Notes under the pieces: model-generated
What the model saw: the letters and a program-made list of their open reading frames with translations, nothing else
Databases searched by the model: none
What the model was told of the DNA's origin: nothing
Program-made: the position numbers and the translations under genes
NCBI GenBank assembly: GCA_017519145.1
Contig: JAFWTA010000030.1
Span: forward strand, 62,001-126,000
Direction of reading: 5' to 3'
DNA: 64,000 nt
Source of the DNA: Ruminococcus sp.
GTDB taxonomy: Bacteria; Bacillota; Clostridia; Oscillospirales; Ruminococcaceae
In this document: positions 34,039-42,705 of the stretch, one piece after another
Layout of the letters: every line of letters starts with the position of its first letter
How positions within the stretch are numbered: position 1 is the first letter of the stretch

Positions 34039-34402
34039 AATAGGAAAGCTCGGAGAGGAAAGTGTATGTACTTATCTTACCGAGCGAGGATATAATATCG
34101 CCGCAAGGAATTACAGGATCAAAGGCGGCGAGATAGATATAGTCGCTGAAAACGGTGATTATATCGCTTTTGTTGAAGTAAAATCCCGCAAGCCTGACAG
34201 TATGGTCTCGGGATTTGAAGCTGTCAACAAGCGAAAACGCGGTCTGATAATAAAGACTGCCGCTGATTATTGCTGTAAGCACCCGAATATGCTTCAGCCG
34301 AGATTTGATGTCGCACAAGTCATCATCGACGCAGGCAAGGTGCTCAGCATTGATTATATTATAAATGCCTATGATACAACAGGCTACAATTTCATATTTT
34401 GA
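34025..34402 (+). CDS. yraN: UPF0102 (YraN) endonuclease-fold protein
   Basis: A 125-aa protein with the YraN signature: IGKLGEESVCTYL at the start, AARNYRIKGGEIDIVAENGD near 28-47 and FVEVKSRK, giving the E-D-ExK arrangement of the nuclease-like fold. Its cellular role is not established. The start overlaps the end of rnhB, and the usual rnhB-yraN order is kept. The stop lies 12 bases before ATG of thrC. Confidence 0.92.
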   Translation: MTKSEIGKLGEESVCTYLTERGYNIAARNYRIKGGEIDIVAENGDYIAFVEVKSRKPDSMVSGFEAVNKRKRGLIIKTAADYCCKHPNMLQPRFDVAQVIIDAGKVLSIDYIINAYDTTGYNFIF

Positions 34403-34413
34403 AGGGTGATAAT

Positions 34414-35907
34414 ATGTTTTATAACAGCACAAGAAACAGTGATGTCAAGGTAAACAGCGCCGAAGCTATTACTCAGGGTATCTCAGCCGAGGGCGGACTC
34501 TTCGTTCCCGAGAGTATCCCACAGCTGACACTTGATGAGATCAAGGCTATCGGCGACATGAAGTACGCTGACAGAGCTGCTTATGTGTTTTCAAAATATC
34601 TCACTGATTTTACCGATGCCGAGATACACTATTGTACAGATAATGCTTACAGTACAAAGAATTTTGAAACCGAAAGTATCGCTGAGATCGCTCATCTCTT
34701 TGACGGCACATATATGCTGGAGCTCTGGCATGGACCTACCTGTGCTTTCAAGGATATGGCTCTTCAGATACTGCCATACTTCCTTACAACCTCTGCCAAG
34801 AAGATAAAGCTGGACAAGAAGATAGTTATTCTTGTTGCAACTTCAGGCGATACGGGTAAGGCTGCTCTTGAAGGCTTCAAGGACGTTGAAGGTACTTCTA
34901 TACTTGTATTTTACCCCGAGGACGGAGTAAGTCCTATGCAGAAGCGTCAGATGAAGACTCAGGAAGGCTCAAACGTAGGCGTTTGCGCTATCAAGGGAAA
35001 TTTTGACGACTGCCAGAATGGTGTAAAGGCTATCTTTACAAATGACGATGTGAAGAAGGCTCTTGACGATAACGGAATGATCTTCTCAAGCGCAAATTCT
35101 ATCAACTGGGGACGTCTTGTGCCTCAGATCGTTTACTATGTATCTGCCTACGCAGAGCTTGTGAAGGATGGCGAGATCGCTCTCGGCGATAAAATAAATA
35201 TTGTTGTTCCCACAGGAAACTTCGGTAATATCCTTGCTGCTTACTATGCAAAGCACATGGGTATTCCGGTCAACAAGCTCATCTGTGCTTCAAATATCAA
35301 TAACGTTCTCACTGACTTCATCAACACAGGTATCTATGACAGGAACAGACAGTTCTATGCAACAGTATCTCCCTCAATGGATATCCTTATCTCCAGCAAT
35401 CTCGAGAGACTTCTCTATCTTATGACTGACCGCAACGATGCTCTTATCAGAGAGTGGTTCGGCAAGCTTGCTTCAGAGGGCAGATATGAAGTAAATGATG
35501 ATGTAAAGAAAAAGCTCAAGGAAGAGTTCGCTGCAGGCTTCTGTGATGATGGTCAGACAAAGGCTACCATCCACTCTGTATATGAGACATATTCCTATAC
35601 CTGTGATACCCACACAGCTGTTGCTGTAAAGGTCTACAAGGATTATAAGGAGACCTCTGGCGACACTACAAAGACAGTTATTGCTTCCACAGCAAGTCCG
35701 TACAAGTTTAGCGCTGCTGTTCTTGAGGCTCTTGAGGGCAAGGCGTCCGATATCGACGAATATGATAAGGTAGATAAGATCGCTCAGCTCTCTGATATAC
35801 CTGTTCCTGCAGCACTGGCTGACCTCAGAAACAAGCCCGAGCGCTTCAGCGATGTAATCGATAAGGCAGACCAGAAGGACTATGTGCTCAGAACACTGGG
35901 CATATAA
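34414..35907 (+). CDS. thrC: Threonine synthase
   Basis: PLP enzyme converting O-phosphohomoserine to threonine. The 497-aa form has the long yeast/E. coli-like architecture with an N-terminal YNSTRNSD block and EGGLFVPE. The PLP lysine is Lys113 in WHGPTCAFKDMALQ; VATSGDTGKAAL binds the cofactor phosphate. ATG 34414 has GAAGGGTG seven bases upstream; a frame opening at 34399 overlaps yraN and is less likely. Codon use is highly biased, indicating strong expression. No leader attenuator is visible as the gene is close to yraN. Confidence 0.96.
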   Translation: MFYNSTRNSDVKVNSAEAITQGISAEGGLFVPESIPQLTLDEIKAIGDMKYADRAAYVFSKYLTDFTDAEIHYCTDNAYSTKNFETESIAEIAHLFDGTYMLELWHGPTCAFKDMALQILPYFLTTSAKKIKLDKKIVILVATSGDTGKAALEGFKDVEGTSILVFYPEDGVSPMQKRQMKTQEGSNVGVCAIKGNFDDCQNGVKAIFTNDDVKKALDDNGMIFSSANSINWGRLVPQIVYYVSAYAELVKDGEIALGDKINIVVPTGNFGNILAAYYAKHMGIPVNKLICASNINNVLTDFINTGIYDRNRQFYATVSPSMDILISSNLERLLYLMTDRNDALIREWFGKLASEGRYEVNDDVKKKLKEEFAAGFCDDGQTKATIHSVYETYSYTCDTHTAVAVKVYKDYKETSGDTTKTVIASTASPYKFSAAVLEALEGKASDIDEYDKVDKIAQLSDIPVPAALADLRNKPERFSDVIDKADQKDYVLRTLGI

Positions 35908-35910
35908 AGC

Positions 35911-36603
35911 ATGAGCTTGTTCGTACTTGCCGATCTGCACCTGTGTAAAGGCAATCCCGAGAAGACAATGAGTATTTTCCCTGGGTGGCAGGATTATCAG
36001 GAGCGGATTGAGAAAAACTGGCTCGAACTTATAAAAGCAGATGACACGATTGTACTTCCGGGAGATATATCATGGGGTATGTCCCTTGCGGAAGCAGCTC
36101 CTGATTTTCACTTTATCGATGAGCTTCCCGGCGAGAAGATAATCATAAAGGGTAATCACGATTACTGGTGGACTACTATGCGTAAAATGGAGGAATTTCT
36201 TGCAGCTGAGGGCTGCAGCTCCATAAAAATCCTGCATAACAACCACTATAAATATGATAAATACGGAATATGCGGCACAAGAGGCTGGGTTAATATGCCC
36301 GGAGAGACTCAGGACGAAAAAGTTCTGAAAAGGGAAGTACAGCGCCTTGAGACTTCAATAAAGTCAGCTCTGGCAGCTGAACTGGAACCCATCGTTTTCC
36401 TGCACTATCCGCCCATCTTTGCCACAAATTTCAATTACGACATCCTTGAGGTATTGTACCGCTACAAAATAAAAGACTGCTATTATGGTCATATACACGG
36501 ACGCTCAGCACATGATCTCTGCGTAAAAAACACCTATGATGACATCAATTTTCATCTTATTGCAGGGGATTATTTACAGTTTATCCCTGAAAAAGTCTTG
36601 TGA
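35911..36603 (+). CDS. Metallophosphoesterase
   Basis: A 230-aa calcineurin-like phosphoesterase. Metal ligands are visible in order: ADLHLCKG, LPGDISWG, KGNHDYWW, FLHYPPIF and YYGHIHGRS. The WNPGH-type GNHDYWW and the overall pattern match a Firmicute family of unknown substrate. It starts four bases after the thrC stop, so it is cotranscribed or even coupled, though no functional relation is known. Confidence 0.9.
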   Translation: MSLFVLADLHLCKGNPEKTMSIFPGWQDYQERIEKNWLELIKADDTIVLPGDISWGMSLAEAAPDFHFIDELPGEKIIIKGNHDYWWTTMRKMEEFLAAEGCSSIKILHNNHYKYDKYGICGTRGWVNMPGETQDEKVLKREVQRLETSIKSALAAELEPIVFLHYPPIFATNFNYDILEVLYRYKIKDCYYGHIHGRSAHDLCVKNTYDDINFHLIAGDYLQFIPEKVL

Positions 36604-36635
36604 TTTGTGCATTATGCAGAAGTGTTAAAAATCAG

Positions 36636-36664
36636 TAGAAATAATTTTGGAAATGTGGTATAAT
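36636..36664 (+). promoter_or_regulatory. Promoter of tig
   Basis: TAGAAA, 17 bases, TATAAT. The -35 is weak. Confidence 0.5.
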
Positions 36665-36704
36665 ATACCAAGTATGTTATATAAATATTGGAGGACGTAT
36701 CAAT

Positions 36705-38012
36705 ATGAGTTTAAAATCATCAAACAAAACAGATGTGAATACTACAGAGTTAGTAATTTCAATCGACGCTGCTGCTTTTGAGGCAGCTGTTGAGAAGGAA
36801 TATCAGCGTCAGAAGAAGAACATCCAGATCAAGGGCTTCAGAAAGGGCAAGGTTTCAAGAAAGCTTGCTGAGAGAGAGTTCGGTGAGGGAGCATTCTATG
36901 AGGGCGCTATCAACTCACTGCTCGGTCCCGAGATCGACGCTGCTGTTAAGGAGACAGGTCTTGTTCTCGTTGACAGACCCAATGTAGAAGTTACTTCCAT
37001 TGATAAGGAATCAGGCGTTGAGCTCAAGGCTGTATGCGTTACAAAGCCTGAGATCGAGATCTCTGACTACAAGGGAATCAAGGCTCCCAAGGAAGTCAAG
37101 GAGATCACAGACGAGGATATCGAGAAGCAGATCGAGATCATCAGAAAGAAGAACGCTCGTATCGTTTCTGTTGATGACAGAGCAGCTCAGATGGACGATG
37201 AAGTTGTTATCGATTTTGAAGGCTTCTTCGGTGATGAAGCATTTGAAGGCGGCAAGGGCGAGGATCATCCTCTTCGTCTGGGCAGCGGTCAGTTCATCCC
37301 CGGTTTCGAGGATCAGATCGTTGGCCACAACATCGGCGATGAGTTCGACGTAAATGTAACATTCCCTGAGGACTATCAGATGTCTGATTATGCCGGCAAG
37401 GAAGCTACATTCAAGTGCAAGCTCAAGTCTATCAGCTACGAGGAGCTCCCCGAGATCAATGATGACCTCGTAAAGGATGCTACTGAGTTCGATACAGTTG
37501 CCGAGTATAAGGATGATATCAAGACAAAGCTCGAAGAAGCTGCTGTAAGTCAGGCTGATTCAGCTTTTGAGAATGCTGTAATGACTGCTCTTATCGACAA
37601 GGTAGATGCTCCTATTCCTAATTGTATGTATGAGCAGAGAATAGATGCTCTTATGAGATCATTCGAGCAGCAGCTCGCACAGCAGGGTATGGATCTCAAG
37701 CTGTACTTCCAGTACACAGGTATGGATATGGATTCCTTCAGAGAGACATACAGAGACAGAGCTGTAAGCGAAGTTAAGCTCAGACTTGCTCTTGAGAAGA
37801 TCGCAGATCTTGAGAATATTGAGATCTCTGAAGAAGAGCTCAACAACGGTCTCGGCGAGATCGCTGCTGCAAACAACATTGACGTTGAGACAGTAAAACA
37901 GTTCATTCCTCTTGATGAATATACTACAGACCTCAGAGTTCAGAAGGCAGTAGAGCTTGTTAAGGAAAACGCTGTTGTAGATAACACTGTTGCAGAGGAA
38001 AAGGCTGAATAA
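36705..38012 (+). CDS. tig: Trigger factor
   Basis: Ribosome-bound chaperone and prolyl isomerase, 435 aa. The N-terminal ribosome-binding domain contains IKGFRKGKVSRKL (near 43), a variant of the GFRxGxxP signature. The FKBP-type domain carries VVIDFEGFFGDEAFEGG and FIPGFEDQIVGHNIGDEF, and a long helical C-terminal domain follows. The order tig-clpP-clpX is conserved in Firmicutes. It is followed by an 88-base gap with a CAGCTTATTGTG-type hairpin before clpP. ATG 36705 is preceded by GGAGG. Confidence 0.96.
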   Translation: MSLKSSNKTDVNTTELVISIDAAAFEAAVEKEYQRQKKNIQIKGFRKGKVSRKLAEREFGEGAFYEGAINSLLGPEIDAAVKETGLVLVDRPNVEVTSIDKESGVELKAVCVTKPEIEISDYKGIKAPKEVKEITDEDIEKQIEIIRKKNARIVSVDDRAAQMDDEVVIDFEGFFGDEAFEGGKGEDHPLRLGSGQFIPGFEDQIVGHNIGDEFDVNVTFPEDYQMSDYAGKEATFKCKLKSISYEELPEINDDLVKDATEFDTVAEYKDDIKTKLEEAAVSQADSAFENAVMTALIDKVDAPIPNCMYEQRIDALMRSFEQQLAQQGMDLKLYFQYTGMDMDSFRETYRDRAVSEVKLRLALEKIADLENIEISEEELNNGLGEIAAANNIDVETVKQFIPLDEYTTDLRVQKAVELVKENAVVDNTVAEEKAE

Positions 38013-38100
38013 TAGCTTTTCCGACAAATTTAGCATATAAAGTATCGTTGTCCCGCAGCTTATTGTGGGACAACTGTTTTTAAAGAAAGGGCGATAAACT

Positions 38101-38691
38101 ATGAGCGTACTGGTACCTTACGTCGTTGAACAGACAAGCAGAGGCGAAAGATCATATGATATATATTCAAGACTGCTCAATGACAGAATTATTATGCTTT
38201 CAGATCAGGTAAATGATGCAACTGCAAGCGTTGTCGTTGCACAGCTCCTTTATCTTGAGAGTCAGGATTCCGAAAAGGACATCTCTTTATATATTAACAG
38301 CCCGGGCGGTTCTGTAACTGCCGGTATGGCTATATATGATACAATGAACTATATCAAATGCGATGTATCAACAATATGTATCGGTATGGCTGCTTCAATG
38401 GGAGCATTTCTCCTTTCATCAGGTGCAAAGGGCAAAAGGATCGCTCTTCCCAACAGTGAGATCATGATCCACCAGCCTCTTATCGGCGGCGGACTCGGCG
38501 GTCAGCAGACCGATATTATGATCCACGCTAAAAATCTTGAACGTACAAGAGACCGTCTTGAAGAGATCCTCGCAAACAACACCGGCAAGAGCATCGAGGA
38601 GATCCATGCGGCTTGTGAGCGTGATAATTATATGACAGCTAACGAGGCACTCGAATACGGACTTATTGATAAGGTCATAACAAAAAGGTAG
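38101..38691 (+). CDS. clpP: ATP-dependent Clp protease proteolytic subunit
   Basis: Serine peptidase forming the tetradecameric chamber. In the 196-aa protein the catalytic Ser99 lies in GMAASMGAF, His124 in MIHQPL and Asp near 173 in the [11 protein letters not shown] region. The N-terminal propeptide is very short, as usual. It starts behind AAAGGG, 88 bases after tig, and is 9 bases from clpX; the three genes make the housekeeping ClpXP set. No CtsR-like operator was noticed upstream. Confidence 0.97.
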   Translation: MSVLVPYVVEQTSRGERSYDIYSRLLNDRIIMLSDQVNDATASVVVAQLLYLESQDSEKDISLYINSPGGSVTAGMAIYDTMNYIKCDVSTICIGMAASMGAFLLSSGAKGKRIALPNSEIMIHQPLIGGGLGGQQTDIMIHAKNLERTRDRLEEILANNTGKSIEEIHAACERDNYMTANEALEYGLIDKVITKR

Positions 38692-38700
38692 GGGTTATAA

Positions 38701-39987
38701 ATGGCTGAAACGTTTAAATCGTGCAGCTTCTGCGGCAAGGGAGAGAACAGGGTTCGCAGTATGTTTTCTGCTGGTTCATCAAATATCTGTGATGAATGCG
38801 TTACTTACTGCTATGAAATGCTCTATGGACCCGGAGTAGCTAAAGCTCACAGAAAGGCAGCGAAATCAGAAACTGAGAAAGATGTATCTTCATTGACTCT
38901 TATGAAGCCTATGGAGATAAAGGCGTTCCTGGACGAATATGTTATTGGACAGGATGATGCAAAGATCTCTCTTTCTGTTGCTGTTTACAATCATTATAAG
39001 AGAATAATGAGTCAGGAAAATGAAAAGGAGCTTGCCGAAAATGACGGTGTGGAGCTTCAGAAGAGCAATGTTCTTCTGCTCGGTCCTACCGGTGTTGGTA
39101 AAACATTCCTTGCACAGACACTGGCAAAGCTTCTCAATGTTCCTTTTGCTATCGCTGATGCTACGACAATCACAGAGGCAGGTTATGTCGGCGATGACGT
39201 TGAAAATGTTCTCCTCAGACTCATTCAGGCTGCTGATTTTGATATCAAGGCCGCCGAAAGAGGAATAATCTACATCGATGAGATCGATAAGATAGCCAGA
39301 AAGTCTGAGAACACCTCGCTCACCCGTGATGTAAGCGGCGAGGGCGTACAGCAGGCTCTTCTGAAGATAATCGAAGGTACTGTTTCAAATGTCCCACCTC
39401 AGGGCGGAAGAAAGCATCCTAATCAGGAAGTTATCCAGATCAACACAAAGAATATCCTGTTTATCTGCGGTGGTGCATTTGACGGCCTTGAAAAACAGAT
39501 CCAGAAGCGTATCGGAAAGGCTCCTATCGGATTTGGCGGCGAGATAAAGCCTCATAAGGAAGAAATGGATAATATTTTCAAGAAGGTCGTTCCGAAGGAT
39601 CTTGTCAAATTCGGTATGGTTCCCGAATTTGTGGGACGTCTTCCGGTTATTTCAGTACTTGAAGAGCTTGATGAAGCATCACTCGTAAGAATCCTCACAG
39701 AGCCCAAGAACGCTCTTATCAAGCAGTACAAGAAGCTTTTCAGCTATGATGATATAGAGCTTGAGATCGAGGATGATGCTCTGACAGAGATCGCCAAGAA
39801 GGCTATCGCTCAGAAAACAGGTGCCCGCGGACTCCGGTCAATACTTGAAACCATTCTCATGAACACTATGTTTACTGTTCCTTCTGACGGAAGTATAGCA
39901 AAGGTAACAGTTACAGCTGACAGTGTAGTAAACGGCGTACAGCCGCTTCTCACAAACAGAAGGAACAAGCTTCTTAAAGCTGAATAA
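38701..39987 (+). CDS. clpX: ATP-dependent Clp protease ATP-binding subunit ClpX
   Basis: AAA+ unfoldase that feeds ClpP, 428 aa. The N-terminal C4 zinc finger uses Cys8, 11, 30 and 33. Walker A is [12 protein letters not shown], Walker [11 protein letters not shown], and the ClpP-docking loop is seen as IGFGGE near 279. The gene follows clpP by 9 bases and ends at a strong terminator. Confidence 0.97.
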   Translation: MAETFKSCSFCGKGENRVRSMFSAGSSNICDECVTYCYEMLYGPGVAKAHRKAAKSETEKDVSSLTLMKPMEIKAFLDEYVIGQDDAKISLSVAVYNHYKRIMSQENEKELAENDGVELQKSNVLLLGPTGVGKTFLAQTLAKLLNVPFAIADATTITEAGYVGDDVENVLLRLIQAADFDIKAAERGIIYIDEIDKIARKSENTSLTRDVSGEGVQQALLKIIEGTVSNVPPQGGRKHPNQEVIQINTKNILFICGGAFDGLEKQIQKRIGKAPIGFGGEIKPHKEEMDNIFKKVVPKDLVKFGMVPEFVGRLPVISVLEELDEASLVRILTEPKNALIKQYKKLFSYDDIELEIEDDALTEIAKKAIAQKTGARGLRSILETILMNTMFTVPSDGSIAKVTVTADSVVNGVQPLLTNRRNKLLKAE

Positions 39988-39994
39988 AAAGATT

Positions 39995-40020
39995 AAGGGA
40001 CTGCAAGTGCAGTCCCTTTT
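39995..40020. terminator. Terminator after clpX
   Basis: Eleven-base arms AAGGGACTGCA and TGCAGTCCCTT with T run. It also lies just past the stop of the small minus-strand gene at 40028 and may serve both. Confidence 0.9.
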
Positions 40021-40027
40021 ATCTTTA

Positions 40028-40162
40028 TCAGCAGCCGCATCCGCAGTTGTTGTTTCCGCAGTCACAGCCGTTATTGCCGCAGCCTGAGAAGAGAATGATC
40101 ACCAGAAGTACTAAAAGAATGATGCACCAGCAGTTATTTCCTCCGAAGCATGAATTACACAT
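40028..40162 (-). CDS. Tiny Cys/Gly/Asn-rich membrane protein (44 aa)
   Basis: A 44-codon gene on the minus strand. It begins MCNSCFGGNNCWC, continues with a hydrophobic helix IILLVLLVIILFSG (residues 14-27) and ends in an alternating tail CGNNGCDCGNNNCGCGC. AAGGAG lies 11 bases before the start and a terminator follows the stop. Nine or more cysteines in so small a protein suggest metal binding or disulfides at the membrane. It recalls the YjcZ/YnzE-like tiny sporulation proteins with one helix, but the cysteine tail is different. Function unknown. Confidence 0.6.
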   Translation of the reverse strand: MCNSCFGGNNCWCIILLVLLVIILFSGCGNNGCDCGNNNCGCGC

Positions 40163-40331
40163 AATTGAACAACTCCTTGAATTGATGTATTTGAACCGCT
40201 TTTCTGCGTTTCATAGTACATAGTATGCCATGAGAAAAAAAGTGTTACAGTTCTATACACTTTCCCGATTTCGACAGTTATCGCATGAATTAAGTGGCAT
40301 AATATTATAGAGAGATAAAAGGAGGAGTAAT

Positions 40332-42668
40332 ATGATCAATAACAATAAATTCACAAAAAAATCGGCTGATATAATTGAAGGTGCTGTTGTGTATGCATCA
40401 GAAATGGGGCACACCTATGTTGGCAGCGAACATATTCTTTTGTCGATACTTGGAGAGGATACTTCCGAAGCAGCCGACATACTGAAAAACGGCGGAATGT
40501 CTTTCGAGAGCTGCAGAAACGGTATAATAGAACTGGTAGGCGAGGGCTCTCCTTCTGTCCTTAATCAGAGATTTTTTACCGCTTCTACAAAGCGGATACT
40601 TGAAAAGGCTTGCAGCTGTGCAGCTTCAAAGGAAAACAAAAGGGCGTCGGCTGAACATATACTTGCCGCAATAATAAAGGAAAGCAACTGTACAGCCTGC
40701 ACTATCATAAGGAAAAACGGCGGTGATCTGGAGTATATATGTAAAAAGCTCAGCATAATAGGTGACAAGCAAACAAATTCAGAGCTGATGGATGCACTGC
40801 GTCCGACACCTTCGAAATATCCTAATTTATTCAAATACGGACGAAATTTGACCGATATAAAGGAGACCGGAAAAACAGACCCTCTCATAGGCAGAAAACG
40901 TGAGATAGAACAGATCCTTCAGATACTTGCGCGAAGGAACAAAAATAATCCATGTCTTATCGGAGAGGCAGGTGTGGGCAAAACCGCAGTTGTTGAAGGA
41001 GTTGCACGGCTTTTTATGCAGAATCATGTTCCGGATAGCCTGAAAAACAAGTACATCTTCAGCCTTGACCTTACATCTTTGCTTTCGGGAGCAAAATACA
41101 GAGGTGATTTTGAAGAACGAGTAAAGGCGTGTATAGATGAAGCTGTCAGTGCAAGAAATATTATTATATTTATTGATGAAATTCACAGTATTGTCGGCGC
41201 AGGCGCAGCTGAGGGGGCGATCGACGCCGCTAATATCATGAAGCCTCAGCTTGCAAGAGGTGAGCTTCAGATAATCGGAGCTACGACATTTGATGAATAC
41301 AGACGATCTATTGAAAAGGATCATGCTCTTGAAAGGCGATTTCAACCTGTAAAGATAGATGAACCTGATGCAGAAAGCTGTATCAGTATAATAAAGGGAT
41401 TAAAAGACAATTACGAGAAATATCATGGAGTAATTATCCCCGATAAGACAATTGAACTTGCTGTAAAACTGTCTCAGCGCTATATCGCCGACAGATTTCT
41501 TCCCGATAAGGCGATCGATATACTTGATGAAGCCTGTGCAGGTGCAAAAATACGAAATGCAGAAGCTGTACTCGAGCAGGAGACCGAATATATTTCTATG
41601 AACGGGAGAAGGCTCAGCGAAATGCATAATGCGATAAATATATCAAAAGTGACCGAACTTACAGAAAATGATATTTATACTGTTATATCTGATCGATCGG
41701 GAGTTCCTGTAAACAGAATGACCTCAGCAGAAGCAGAAAGACTCGCCTCTCTTTCGCAAAAGCTTTCAGAACGAGTAATAGGACATAAAAAAGCTATTGA
41801 GAAAGTATCAGAAGCAGTTATAAGAGCAAGGTCGGGTTTTCATGATCACAGTCGTCCGATGGCATCATTTTTATTTGCCGGAGCAACAGGTGTGGGAAAA
41901 ACAGAGCTTGCCAAAGCTCTTGCGGATAGTATTTTTGACGGAGAAAGGGACATAATAAGAATAGATATGTCAGAATATATGGAAAAGCACTCGGTTTCCA
42001 AGCTCATAGGAGCTCCTCCGGGATATGCAGGCTACGACAGCAGTGACAATAATCTTTGCGAGAAAGTAAGAAGAAAGCCCTATTCTCTTGTACTATTTGA
42101 TGAGATAGAAAAAGCGGCCCAAGAGGTGCTGAATATTCTGTTACAGATACTTGAGGACGGTATTGTGACCGATTCTACGATGAGACAGGTCAGCTTCCGA
42201 AACTGTATGATAATAATGACATCAAATGCAGGTGCTGAGGAGGTGCTTGCCTCTAACTCTTTAGGTTTTGCCGGTTATAACGCAAATGACCGCGAAGAAA
42301 AGACACTTTCTGCCATCAGGAAAAGTTTTTCACCAGAATTTTTCAACAGGATAGATGAGGTGATCTCATTCGGAGCACTTGAACGCTCAGAGCTTCTTGA
42401 AATTAGCCGCAAAGAGCTTGAAAAACTAAAGCTTCGCGCTGAAGCTGTCGGTATTAAAGCCAACTTCACCGATAAAGTTGCAGAAGCAGTCATAGATACA
42501 AAGGATACTGCGCGATATGGTGCAAGACCCATTAGACGGCGAGTTTCTGAGCTTGTAGAAAGCAAACTTGCCCGTATGATGATAAATGCGGAACTCAGCA
42601 AGGGAGACCGTATAAAAATCGATATCAAAGATAACGAAATATTCGTCACAAGACTCGTTACCGTATGA
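40332..42668 (+). CDS. ClpC-like AAA+ ATPase lacking a clear UVR/middle domain
   Basis: A 778-aa class 1 Hsp100 protein. The N-terminal repeat domain (KKSADIIEGAVVYASEMGHTYVGSEH region) is followed by AAA-1 with Walker A GEAGVGKTAVVEG and AAA-2 with GATGVGKTELAKA; arginine fingers and IDEIHSIVGAG are visible. Between the two AAA modules only about 50 residues occur (ACAGAKIRNAEAVLEQ onward) and no UVR motif is seen, unlike ClpC, which uses a longer coiled middle domain to bind adaptors such as McsA/MecA. It is monocistronic, 344 bases after clpX on the same strand, and likely works with ClpP. Confidence 0.9.
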   Translation: MINNNKFTKKSADIIEGAVVYASEMGHTYVGSEHILLSILGEDTSEAADILKNGGMSFESCRNGIIELVGEGSPSVLNQRFFTASTKRILEKACSCAASKENKRASAEHILAAIIKESNCTACTIIRKNGGDLEYICKKLSIIGDKQTNSELMDALRPTPSKYPNLFKYGRNLTDIKETGKTDPLIGRKREIEQILQILARRNKNNPCLIGEAGVGKTAVVEGVARLFMQNHVPDSLKNKYIFSLDLTSLLSGAKYRGDFEERVKACIDEAVSARNIIIFIDEIHSIVGAGAAEGAIDAANIMKPQLARGELQIIGATTFDEYRRSIEKDHALERRFQPVKIDEPDAESCISIIKGLKDNYEKYHGVIIPDKTIELAVKLSQRYIADRFLPDKAIDILDEACAGAKIRNAEAVLEQETEYISMNGRRLSEMHNAINISKVTELTENDIYTVISDRSGVPVNRMTSAEAERLASLSQKLSERVIGHKKAIEKVSEAVIRARSGFHDHSRPMASFLFAGATGVGKTELAKALADSIFDGERDIIRIDMSEYMEKHSVSKLIGAPPGYAGYDSSDNNLCEKVRRKPYSLVLFDEIEKAAQEVLNILLQILEDGIVTDSTMRQVSFRNCMIIMTSNAGAEEVLASNSLGFAGYNANDREEKTLSAIRKSFSPEFFNRIDEVISFGALERSELLEISRKELEKLKLRAEAVGIKANFTDKVAEAVIDTKDTARYGARPIRRRVSELVESKLARMMINAELSKGDRIKIDIKDNEIFVTRLVTV

Positions 42669-42670
42669 AA

Positions 42671-42702
42671 AAAGGCAATACACATTTGTGTATTGCCTTT
42701 TA
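42671..42702. terminator. Bidirectional terminator after the ClpC-like gene
   Basis: Perfect 14-base arms AAAGGCAATACACA and TGTGTATTGCCTTT with a 2-base centre, between convergent genes. Confidence 0.93.
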
Positions 42703-42705
42703 TAC

